From contig NZ_JAODBU010000002.1 in the NCBI RefSeq assembly GCF_025336545.1, positions 62,001-126,000 of the forward strand: a DNA stretch of 64,000 nt. Reading direction: 5' to 3'. Of the stretch, positions 1 through 6,704 are shown one piece after another (positions within the stretch are counted from its first letter, which is position 1; each line of letters starts with the position of its first letter). The notes under the pieces were generated by a model. The model was not told the DNA's origin, ran no database searches, and worked only from the letters and a program-made list of their open reading frames with translations. Source of the stretch: Eubacterium_U album. Its GTDB lineage: Bacteria; Bacillota; Clostridia; Lachnospirales; Lachnospiraceae. Both the position numbers and the translations under genes were made by a program.

Positions 1-883
1 TATACTGTCCATCTACGTTGAAACTTGTAAATGCCTGTAAGTTACATGAAGGATTTGAAACAAATATACCTACAACTGCACCTACAATCATAAAAATTAA
101 TAAATAACTGTTTAAATAATCTCTAGGCTGCAATAATGCCCATACAGGAACTACACTGGCAATAAATATATAAGCGAATATAAAAAGATGCCATGTTTCT
201 CTTGTTAAATAAACAGGGAAGTTTAAACCAATTACTACTGCTACTACTAACATTGCAATTGCTATTACTGTATTTACCCATTTATTTAATTTTGCATATC
301 TTAAAATCATTCCAAGTGCTACTGCTTCAAAAATAAATAAAATTGAAGTCATTGCTACTGCACCGTTTGCTGAGATTTTTTCTACTGCCTGTCCTGCAAC
401 TTCAGGTACTGTAAATCCGTTAAATGTTCCAGCTACAACATCTGCAAATGCTGCAACTACTAAAATACAGAATAACCAACAGAAAAGTAAGAATAATTTC
501 TTTCCTAATTTTCCAATATATTCTTCAATTATGTAACCAATTGTACGACCTTTGTTCTTAACTGATGCATACATTGATGCAAAATCCTGAACAGCTCCGA
601 AGAACACACCACCTACAAGCAACCATAATAAAACAGGAAGCCAACCAAAAACTGCTGCCTGAATAGGTCCATTAATAGGACCCGCACCTGCTATTGATGC
701 AAACTGATGTCCAAATACTACATTTGTATCCGCCGGTACATAATCAACTCCATCCTGTAATTCATATGCCGGAGTTTTTGCATTAGGGTCAATGCCCCAT
801 TTGTTTTGAAGGTAACGACCATAAAGAAGATACGCTCCTCCAAGTACTACAATCGCAATTACCATCATTAAGATTCCATTCAT
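1..883 (-). CDS. cstA: CstA family peptide/pyruvate transporter, 5' part (cut by window edge)
   Basis: The reading frame runs off the left edge of the window, so only about 294 N-terminal codons are visible. The protein begins MNGILMMVIAIVVLGG and contains the CstA hallmark stretch FGHQFASIAGAGPINGP at about residues 59-75, followed by several hydrophobic segments. CstA proteins are multi-spanning inner-membrane carriers that import peptides or pyruvate during carbon limitation. The ATG follows a GAGAGG ribosome binding site. A T-box leader with its own terminator lies directly upstream, so expression should depend on the charging of one tRNA, which fits a peptide or amino-acid scavenging role. 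Family assignment is firm; the substrate is inferred. Confidence 0.93.
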   Translation of the reverse strand, partial: MNGILMMVIAIVVLGGAYLLYGRYLQNKWGIDPNAKTPAYELQDGVDYVPADTNVVFGHQFASIAGAGPINGPIQAAVFGWLPVLLWLLVGGVFFGAVQDFASMYASVKNKGRTIGYIIEEYIGKLGKKLFLLFCWLFCILVVAAFADVVAGTFNGFTVPEVAGQAVEKISANGAVAMTSILFIFEAVALGMILRYAKLNKWVNTVIAIAMLVVAVVIGLNFPVYLTRETWHLFIFAYIFIASVVPVWALLQPRDYLNSYLLIFMIVGAVVGIFVSNPSCNLQAFTSFNVDGQY

Positions 884-939
884 TTGTATTACCTCTCTTT
901 TGTTATTATTTAGCTAGTTTATTCTTTTATTACAAAAGA

Positions 940-1235
940 AAAAGCCTTCATTGTCTTACGACAACAAAGGCGAAAATATCAATTTCGTGGTACCACTTTG
1001 TTTGAAATAATTATTACTAATTAAAACCACTTATCACTGTCACATCCAACAGCTTCTTCTGTAACGTGAAGACTACGTCTCTGCCTACTCACTATGTTAA
1101 GTTTTGGGAGAGATGCTCCAGGGTGATGTTACAACAATTCTTTTCTTCCGATTCTCAGCTACCTCGGTTCTCTGTAATCAAGACACTTTATTGCAATGTA
1201 TCCCTTTCTACGCAACTAACTATTACTTTTTACAA
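940..1235 (-). promoter_or_regulatory. T-box riboswitch leader upstream of cstA
   Basis: Read on the minus strand, the leader holds a stem I distal loop hairpin (CCGA, then GGTAGCTGAGAA, then TCGG, positions 1148-1167), the AGAGAAC bulge region just before it, and the 3' side of the specifier loop ending ACATCACCCTGGAGC. The T-box sequence GTGGTACCACG is at 986-996. A terminator follows: GCCTTTGTTGTC and GACAATGAAGGC form a stem at 944-971 ahead of a T-run. Uncharged tRNA should favour the antiterminator and raise cstA expression. The specifier codon is not settled; ATC (Ile) followed by a purine is my favoured reading, AAC is an alternative. Confidence 0.9.
944..971 (-). terminator. T-box-controlled attenuator terminator before cstA
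   Basis: A 12-bp near-perfect hairpin (GCCTTTGTTGTC, loop GTAA, GACAATGAAGGC) is followed by TTTTTC. It lies just downstream of the T-box sequence whose nucleotides would form the competing antiterminator. Confidence 0.88.
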
Positions 1236-1343
1236 ATTCTGTTTTATCACTTATTGTTAAATCATGCAACAATAAATTTATTATTTTTCTACAATTTAAT
1301 TATTTAAACTATGTCCAAATTATTTGTATAATTATATTAAGCA

Positions 1344-2090
1344 TTATTTTAATAATTTTAATATTTCAGCTGTTTTTCTTATATTTTTTTCGTCTGTTCT
1401 ATAAATTTCATATTCACTTAACCCGGGAATTCCCATATTAACATCATCATTTCGATATTCCATTTTGCTGTTTTCTACAACCTTACCTGTCATATGAAAG
1501 CTTTTTGCCCCGGTTATTTTAGCTATTTCCTTAATATTATCTGAATTTACACCTGCACCAACTAAAATCTCTATACCACTTGATCTTTCAACTAGTTTTT
1601 TAATTAACTTTACACCTTCAATACAACTATTTTTTTGTCCTGAAGTCAATATTGTATCTACACCTAATTTTCTAGCGGTCTCAAATGCTTCAAATGGATT
1701 TTTGCACATATCATATGCTCTATGAAGAGTAACTCTGCATCCTGTTGCCATATTCATAATTTCCTTCATATATGCCTCATTCAAACTTCCATCAGGATTA
1801 AGACAACCTATAACAATGGCATTTGCTCCTTCTCTTGCAAATTTTTCACTTTGTCTGCACATTATCTCAAATTCCGATTCTGTATAGCAAAAATCTCCAA
1901 ATCTTGGTCTTATCATAACATTTATTGGAATTTGAATTTTATTTCTTATTATTTTAAATAACTCTAAATCAGGCGTTGTTCCTCCTATAATAATATTTGA
2001 ACATAATTCAATTCTGGTTGCCCCTCCATTAGTTGCCGCAATAGCTGATTCTACAGAATCCACGCATACTTCTAACACATATTGGTTCAT
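1344..2090 (-). CDS. cutC: CutC family protein (copper homeostasis)
   Basis: At 248 aa this matches the full-length CutC family, a TIM-barrel protein of the cytoplasm linked genetically to copper homeostasis, although its biochemical activity is not established. Visible family features are GGATRIELCSN near residue 22, NVMIRPRFGDFCYTESE near 57, LHRAYDMCKNPFEAFE near 120, and EILVGAGVNSDNI followed by FHMTGK near 175-200. The start follows a GAGG site. The gene stands alone between the cstA leader and an intergenic relic, with no other copper gene nearby, so a direct copper role here is unsupported by context. Confidence 0.92.
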   Translation of the reverse strand: MNQYVLEVCVDSVESAIAATNGGATRIELCSNIIIGGTTPDLELFKIIRNKIQIPINVMIRPRFGDFCYTESEFEIMCRQSEKFAREGANAIVIGCLNPDGSLNEAYMKEIMNMATGCRVTLHRAYDMCKNPFEAFETARKLGVDTILTSGQKNSCIEGVKLIKKLVERSSGIEILVGAGVNSDNIKEIAKITGAKSFHMTGKVVENSKMEYRNDDVNMGIPGLSEYEIYRTDEKNIRKTAEILKLLK

Positions 2091-2305
2091 TCTTTTTTCC
2101 TCTTTTTATAATATATTTATTTTTATTCATGACTATTATTAAAAACAGTTATCAAAACGGAACAATTTTTGTATTCCTTAAGTTTTACATCTTCGTCAAT
2201 ATATCTATTATACATAAAAGACAGCATATATACTATGCGTATTTAAATAATTACGCTTCTAAATGTTTATCCTAATTTCTTCCATATTATTCGATATAAA
2301 CTATA

Positions 2306-2458
2306 TTATCTTACATACTCTTCTATTAAATTGAAATCATTTATTTTCATATTTTTACTGTTCATTGCAAAATAATCGCCTTTTGCATTAATATTTTTGC
2401 TATACCATAATGGATATTTCCATTGAAAGCTACTATTTGAAAGTTTAATATTTTCACT
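2306..2458 (-). pseudogene. Relic of a DUF3737-like repeat protein (C-terminal fragment)
   Basis: An open frame of 50 codons without a start codon reads SENIKLSNSSFQWKYPLWYS, then KNINAKGDYFAMNSKNMKIN and ends IEEYVR before a stop. The alternation of SKNI/SKNM units with aromatic WYS motifs resembles the repeats of DUF3737 beta-helix-like proteins as I remember them. A stop codon directly precedes the frame and no ATG or Shine-Dalgarno is present, so this is most simply the decayed C-terminus of such a gene. The remaining 2100-2300 bases hold no gene I can see. Confidence 0.45.
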
Positions 2459-2484
2459 CTACGTATAACTAATTTATGGCATAT

Positions 2485-2519
2485 AAAAACTCCCTTCACG
2501 CATCGGCAAAGGGAGTTTT
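2485..2519 (-). terminator. Terminator of hsp20
   Basis: AAAACTCCCTTTGC pairs with the downstream AAGGGAGTTTTTAT on the minus strand, giving a GC-containing stem followed by T-rich sequence, just past the hsp20 stop codon. Confidence 0.85.
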
Positions 2520-2556
2520 ATTCAAATCATCATCTGATGATTCATCTTATGCTATT

Positions 2557-3018
2557 TTATCCTTCGATAGCAATGTATTTACTTTTTGGTTCTATCTTCT
2601 CCTGTTCTTTTGGAACATTAAATGATAAAATACCATTTTCATATTTAGGATGAATATCTTCGACTGTTACGTTATCACCTACATAAAAGCTTCTGCTCAA
2701 ACTTCCTGCATAACGTTCACGTCTTACATATTTACCCTTCTTATCTTTCTCATCCTTATCAAGACCTTTAGCGGCGCTGATTGTTAACATACCATCTTCC
2801 AGTTTCATCTGGATTTCATCCTTCTTAAATCCCGGAAGGTCTATATCTACCTCATATCCGTTTTCAGTATCTTTTACATCTGTTTTCATCAAATTCTTTG
2901 CATGTTTACCATACAACTCTTTTCCTGCATCAGCAAATGCCGGGAATGCAAAATCATCTGTAAAATCATTCATAAAATCATCAAATAAGTTTTCTCCAAA
3001 AATACTAGGCATCATCAT
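2557..3018 (-). CDS. Hsp20/alpha-crystallin small heat shock protein
   Basis: A 153-aa protein with an N-terminal Phe/Asp-rich arm (about residues 1-40), an alpha-crystallin domain (about 42-148) containing YEVDIDLPGFKKDEI and the NGILSFNVPK strand, and a C-terminal IAI motif (IxI type) at YIAIEG. It acts as an ATP-independent holdase for unfolding proteins in the cytoplasm. The ATG is preceded by AAGGAG with an 8-9 nt spacer. Unusually for a small heat shock gene, transcription should start from a promoter embedded in a CIRCE operator about 230 bp upstream, placing it under HrcA. The roughly 200-nt 5' UTR ends in a hairpin covering part of the ribosome binding site. Confidence 0.95.
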   Translation of the reverse strand: MMMPSIFGENLFDDFMNDFTDDFAFPAFADAGKELYGKHAKNLMKTDVKDTENGYEVDIDLPGFKKDEIQMKLEDGMLTISAAKGLDKDEKDKKGKYVRRERYAGSLSRSFYVGDNVTVEDIHPKYENGILSFNVPKEQEKIEPKSKYIAIEG

Positions 3019-3022
3019 AAGT

Positions 3023-3047
3023 CATATCTCCTTTCAAATCAGATATA
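3023..3047 (-). promoter_or_regulatory. Hairpin over hsp20 ribosome binding site (possible RNA thermometer)
   Basis: In the mRNA, UAUAUCU pairs with AGAUAUG, enclosing an 11-nt loop. The 3' arm contains the last two bases of the AAGGAG site and the spacer to the start codon. The 6-7 bp AU-rich stem is the right strength to melt with heat, but such short stems also occur by chance. Confidence 0.35.
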
Positions 3048-3232
3048 AAAATTATATTTGCACTATCGGAGAAATCCGAGGTGTAGTTTTTATATTGTAA
3101 ACTAAGGTTTTCGTTAAACACTTGGATTTTTACTGATTGCTGAATCATCATTCACTAAAAACCATTACTTGAATTATCATTCATCAATCTTTAAATCCTT
3201 ATCTTTTAACTCTCTTCCTTTGTTCTGATTAC

Positions 3233-3275
3233 GTTATAACTCGTTTTGTTAGCACTGTCAAGAGGTGAGTGCTAA
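3233..3275 (-). promoter_or_regulatory. Sigma-A promoter overlapping a CIRCE (HrcA) operator
   Basis: The 27-bp element at 3249-3275 reads TTAGCACTG, nine bases, GAGTGCTAA on the plus strand. This matches the CIRCE consensus (TTAGCACTC-N9-GAGTGCTAA) at 17 of 18 positions. On the minus strand TTGACA (3256-3261) lies inside it, and TATAAC (3233-3238) follows after exactly 17 bp. HrcA binding should therefore block transcription of hsp20. Confidence 0.88.
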
Positions 3276-3520
3276 TTTTTTTGTGAAGATTTTGTGAACG
3301 CTACGAGCCATGCAAAATAGTGAAAATAACGCCCTGCAAGTTTACTTGCAAGGGCGTCTATTTTTGCTATTTTATAGGGCGACAGCCATACAGCGAGGGA
3401 AGTCTTTCCCGAGCTGTGCATGGCGTATGCCACTACTTCACAGAGATTTTTCACTTGCTTTCGCACAGGTTTTTCTTGGTTTGACCACATTTTTACAACA
3501 GCGGCTCCTTTCTCCACCAC
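3272..3520 (-). CDS. Small hypothetical ORF within a hairpin-rich element
   Basis: An 82-aa frame with no domain I can assign; it contains VVAYAMHSSGK and KIDALASKLAGRYFHYFAW. I recall very similar short ORFs annotated repeatedly in Lachnospiraceae genomes, which suggests a dispersed repeat and possibly not a real protein. The frame ends inside the CIRCE operator of hsp20. The DNA within it forms a long hairpin at 3315-3374 whose core is CGCCCTGCAAG, TTTA, CTTGCAAGGGCG. A second 9-bp hairpin (TACCACCCA/TGGGTGGTA) lies just upstream at 3531-3558. An alternative start is the internal ATG at 3490. Coding status is uncertain. Confidence 0.35.
   Translation of the reverse strand: MVEKGAAVVKMWSNQEKPVRKQVKNLCEVVAYAMHSSGKTSLAVWLSPYKIAKIDALASKLAGRYFHYFAWLVAFTKSSQKN
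3315..3374. repeat. Long hairpin in the element upstream of hsp20
   Basis: AAAATAG, GAAAATA and ACGCCCTGCAAG pair outward from a TTTA loop with CTTGCAAGGGCGT, CTATTTTT and CTATTTT. The result is an almost continuous stem of 25 bp or more, far longer than a usual terminator, inside the small hypothetical ORF. Confidence 0.6.
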
Positions 3521-3530
3521 GATACAAAAA

Positions 3531-3558
3531 TACCACCCATAGTCTCGTTTGGGTGGTA
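3531..3558. repeat. 9-bp inverted repeat
   Basis: TACCACCCA and TGGGTGGTA flank a 10-nt loop. It marks the outer side of the hairpin-rich element and may act as a transcription stop, although no clear T-run follows. Confidence 0.5.
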
Positions 3559-3690
3559 CTTTGTGTAAAATTGGCAGTCCATTATTAAGTTTTTTATTAT
3601 GTTCCCTTTGTACACCCTTGCAAGTATTGTTCTATTACAAATTTTCATTTTTATATCATTTTTTTACCATTAGCATAAACGCCTGTCTTT

Positions 3691-3963
3691 TTATCTCTCA
3701 TAAAAATCATAATCGTCTTCTAATTTAATTGACTTAGCATCCATTCTTTCTATTAGAATAAATCTCTGATTTTCTAAAAACATTATCAGTTCGTCTATAC
3801 TTCTTTCATCTCCCTGTACTTCCATTTCAACAGAACCATCATATAGATTTTTCACCCAGCCTGTAAGTCCTAATTGCCTTGCTTTATAAACTGAATAATA
3901 TCTAAATCCTACACCTTGAACTCTTCCATAAAAAAATATATGTTTTCTAATCTTTTCATTCAT
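3691..3963 (-). CDS. acyP: Acylphosphatase
   Basis: A 90-aa protein, the usual size for acylphosphatase, which hydrolyses acyl phosphates such as carbamoyl phosphate or 1,3-bisphosphoglycerate in the cytoplasm. The phosphate-binding loop GRVQGVGFRYY carries the catalytic Arg, and the second signature GWVKNLYDGSVEME carries the catalytic Asn. The ATG is 8 nt after AAGGTGG; a GTG four codons upstream overlaps that site and is rejected as start. The gene is monocistronic. Confidence 0.95.
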   Translation of the reverse strand: MNEKIRKHIFFYGRVQGVGFRYYSVYKARQLGLTGWVKNLYDGSVEMEVQGDERSIDELIMFLENQRFILIERMDAKSIKLEDDYDFYER

Positions 3964-4049
3964 AAAATTATCCACCTTGTCTTTTTATTTTTAATTCTAT
4001 TTTTATCATTTAAATTTTAATCTTGTTATATTCTTTGTGTTTTATTATA

Positions 4050-4096
4050 AACTAAAAGCTGCCTACTTACCAATCAAACCTGTAAATAGACAGCTT
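4050..4096 (-). terminator. Terminator of the DUF1275 gene
   Basis: AAGCTGTCTA and TAGGCAGCTT (minus strand) form a 10-bp stem with one wobble around a long loop, followed by TTAGTTT. Confidence 0.7.
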
Positions 4097-4112
4097 ATTT
4101 ATTATAATTTTT

Positions 4113-4781
4113 TTACTCTTCTTTTTCTCTTTCATAATCTATAAACATTAGTATAAATGCAAAAAATAAAAGTGCTGAGCAGCATAATATTGCTCTCTCT
4201 GCAAATATTTTTATAAAGAAATTTCCTATTATAGCTCCACATATAAAACAGATAATAATTCCATAATATAATAATGCTTTCTTTAAATTTTCAATATCTC
4301 TATCCTGTAAATAATTGCAAAGATTCTGAGTTCCACTTCTCATATTTCCAATGCACATTGTCGTGGCGATTCCGTTTCCTCTTATTTTTCTAAAACTCTC
4401 AACCTGTATTCCACATGCAAATGATGTTAAAGAATTCGCAAGCAGATTCATATTTTGTGGAAAGAATGCTACTCCAAGTAATATAAGTGCTTCTACCAAA
4501 ACTGCTGCCTGTCTCCAATGAAGTAAATTCAAATCTTTTTTATGCACAATCTCAGCTAATGCAATCCCTAATGCGAAAGCTAATACCGGGAGGAAATATC
4601 TCATTGCCACTGAAAAATTTCCCTCAGATAAATTTACACCAAATAGCAACATATTTCCTGTCTGTGCATTAGCAAATACCTGATCTCTTTCTATGTATGA
4701 GTATGCATCCATAAATCCACCTGACACAGCAAGAAGCATTCCAAGTCTTATTGTTTCTGACATTTGCCTAGTCTTATTCAT
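4113..4781 (-). CDS. DUF1275 (YoaK family) membrane protein
   Basis: A 222-aa protein with about six hydrophobic segments and the family signature SGGFMDAYSYI near the first membrane segment, followed by FANAQTGNMLLFG. Members are integral membrane proteins of unknown transport function. The chosen ATG (MNKTRQMSE) sits 8 nt after AGGAG. A longer reading from GTG at 4790 would begin inside the Shine-Dalgarno and is therefore unlikely. It has its own terminator and no clear operon partner. Confidence 0.88.
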   Translation of the reverse strand: MNKTRQMSETIRLGMLLAVSGGFMDAYSYIERDQVFANAQTGNMLLFGVNLSEGNFSVAMRYFLPVLAFALGIALAEIVHKKDLNLLHWRQAAVLVEALILLGVAFFPQNMNLLANSLTSFACGIQVESFRKIRGNGIATTMCIGNMRSGTQNLCNYLQDRDIENLKKALLYYGIIICFICGAIIGNFFIKIFAERAILCCSALLFFAFILMFIDYEREKEE

Positions 4782-4949
4782 TTCAATCACTCCTATAATT
4801 GTATTTTCATCACATTTATTTGATGTTTTTTGAATAAATCCGTTAAAATCTAATTTGTTTATTTTATTTTCTTATATGGTATTTAAATAAAAAATTTTTA
4901 ATTTTTACCAAACACGATTATAGATATCTTATAAGCATACGTCAAGCCC

Positions 4950-6344
4950 TTATGCTATTTTGAAAATATCAATTAAAAACATCATTGAAAGACCATAATA
5001 TGTTACTACAGCTACTAAATCATTTACCGTAGTAATTAGAGGTCCTGAAGCTACTGCCGGGTCAATTTTTATTTTGTGGAAAAACATTGGTATAACCGTT
5101 CCAACCATACTTGAAATAACCATTGCAACGATTAAAGCTGCTCCTACACAACCTGAAATCATAAATGAATTTAACCATCCATAGTTCTTAAATAAATGTA
5201 TGTATACTCCAAGAAATGTAAGTGCCATTATTGCCAACAGTACTCCATTTAATAGCCCTATTTTTATTTCTTTGCTTAGTAATCCTATCTTCTGTTTTCC
5301 CGTTAGGTTTTCGTCCATTAAAACACGAATTGTAACTGCAAGAGACTGTGTTCCTACATTTCCCGCCATATCTAATACCAAAGACTGAAAACATATTACT
5401 ATTGGAAGTATTGCTACAACAGATTCAAACATTCCAACAACTGAAGATACTGCCATTCCGAGGAAAAGCAAAGCTATAAGCCATGGAAGTCTCTTTTTTG
5501 TACTTTTAATTACACTTTCCTGCAAGTCATCCTCTTCTGTTAAACCGGCTAACTTAGCATAATCATCTCCCATCTCATCATCTACCATTTCTACAATATC
5601 TTCTGACGTAATTACACCAATTATAAATCTGTCTGCTGATAAAACCGGAATGGAATCCTCAGCGTATTCAACTATTCTATCTATGCAATCTTCAATTTTC
5701 TCATGTCCATATACAAACGGATACGAATGACTAATCAAATCATCTAACTTATCATATTCTCTGGCAATAATTAAATCCTTTAAATCTATTGCTCCAAAAA
5801 ATTTTTTATTTTCATCCATCACATATATTGTTGTAATGTTATCATTCTCTCCTGCCTGTTTTACCAATTCGCTCATTGCCTGACGGATTGTGAGATTATT
5901 GCTTATACATACAAAGTTAGTTGTCATACAACTACCGATTTCGCTATCATCAAATGATAAAATCATTCTTACATCAGCAACTGCATCTCCATCTAACTTT
6001 TTTACAATCTCTTTTCTCTTTGAATCCTCTAAATGCTCAAGTACATCTACAGCATCATCAGAATCCATAAGGGAAATTACCTTAGCCGCACTCTCCACTG
6101 ATAACTCATCAAAATATTGTCTGGTATTTTCTTCTAAATAGCTAAATATTTCAGAAATTCTTTTTGCACCTAAAATCGGATATAATTTTTTTCTTTCATC
6201 TTCCGATAATTTTTCCAACGCATCTGCAATATCATTTTCATGATAATTAGATATTTGTTCAAGTAATTCTTCTTTATCTAAATCACTTCTTATTAAATTT
6301 ACAAGTTCTTCTACATAATTATTTCTTACAACTGTCTTTTCCAT
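4950..6344 (-). CDS. mgtE: Magnesium transporter MgtE
   Basis: A full-length MgtE of 464 aa. It has an N-terminal superhelical MgtE_N domain (about residues 20-125) and two CBS domains (about 140-260, with MSELVKQAGENDNITTIYVM and SIPVLSADRFIIGVITSEDI). A five-helix membrane domain from about 290 carries the pore segment DMAGNVGTQSLAVTIR and the later DPAVASGPLITTVNDLVAV signature. The cytosolic part senses Mg2+ and gates the channel. The gene is transcribed alone from a recognisable sigma-A promoter through a structured leader of about 265 nt ending in a terminator, so it is probably also attenuated at RNA level. Confidence 0.96.
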   Translation of the reverse strand: MEKTVVRNNYVEELVNLIRSDLDKEELLEQISNYHENDIADALEKLSEDERKKLYPILGAKRISEIFSYLEENTRQYFDELSVESAAKVISLMDSDDAVDVLEHLEDSKRKEIVKKLDGDAVADVRMILSFDDSEIGSCMTTNFVCISNNLTIRQAMSELVKQAGENDNITTIYVMDENKKFFGAIDLKDLIIAREYDKLDDLISHSYPFVYGHEKIEDCIDRIVEYAEDSIPVLSADRFIIGVITSEDIVEMVDDEMGDDYAKLAGLTEEDDLQESVIKSTKKRLPWLIALLFLGMAVSSVVGMFESVVAILPIVICFQSLVLDMAGNVGTQSLAVTIRVLMDENLTGKQKIGLLSKEIKIGLLNGVLLAIMALTFLGVYIHLFKNYGWLNSFMISGCVGAALIVAMVISSMVGTVIPMFFHKIKIDPAVASGPLITTVNDLVAVVTYYGLSMMFLIDIFKIA

Positions 6345-6380
6345 GTCAGCCTCCTCTTTACCTGCTTAATTTAAGCATAC

Positions 6381-6463
6381 AAAAAACACTACTCCAGATT
6401 TCTCTTAAGTAGACCGTTTAGTTACATTGCTGTGACGTAAAGGCATAAATCTGATGCAGTGTT
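6381..6463 (-). terminator. Attenuator terminator in the mgtE leader
   Basis: AACACT and CAGATTT pair with AAATCTG and AGTGTT across a small internal loop, closing a long apical region that contains a TTACGT/ATGTAA hairpin. The stem is followed by TTTTTTG. It lies about 35 nt before the mgtE start. Confidence 0.75.
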
Positions 6464-6600
6464 ATTAAAGGCGTATATCTATATTATGTAGCTAAATAAG
6501 TCTCATAGATAGCCACATATTTATATGCCATCGTTTTTCACTGCATATATAACTTCGCCCTGTACTATCGCAACTATCCATGAAACTCACCTCCATTTAC
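6381..6600 (-). promoter_or_regulatory. Structured leader RNA with attenuator upstream of mgtE (candidate riboswitch)
   Basis: The RNA starts near 6610. Soon after, UGAGUUUCAUGGAUAG (6589-6574) pairs over 16 bp, three of them G-U, with CUAUCUAUGAGACUUA (6512-6497). Inside, UAUAUGC and GCAUAUA form a nested hairpin whose loop holds UGCAGUG (6545-6539). That heptamer is perfectly complementary to CACUGCA (6461-6455), which is part of the 5' arm of the terminator (AACACU...CAGAUUU with AAAUCUG...AGUGUU, then UUUUUUG). Loop pairing and terminator are mutually exclusive. The conserved M-box sequence elements I know are not present, so the ligand (Mg2+ presumed from the gene) is inference. Confidence 0.65.
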
Positions 6601-6616
6601 TTTCTTTTTCTCCGAT

Positions 6617-6645
6617 ATTCTAGCACCGGATTTTGATAAATTCAA
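6617..6645 (-). promoter_or_regulatory. Sigma-A promoter of mgtE
   Basis: TTGAAT and TAGAAT on the minus strand are separated by exactly 17 bp, with a TG two bases before the -10 (extended -10). The predicted start near 6610 lies about 20 nt before the first leader stem. Confidence 0.75.
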
Positions 6646-6704
6646 CCACAGATTAAATATTTACTTAGAATTAACGTATTCTTTTCTTAATAATGATTTA
6701 CAGT

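Noticed and set aside
1066..1307. Two plus-strand ORFs of about 65 codons upstream of cutC
   Set aside because: They lie wholly in the minus-strand T-box leader, have no ribosome binding sites and no recognisable protein features.
6345..6610. M-box identity for the mgtE leader
   Set aside because: Apart from a GGTGAG start, the conserved M-box blocks that I know (GCTGCCC, the GTC...GACGCCAA stretch) are not found, so I kept it as an unassigned leader.
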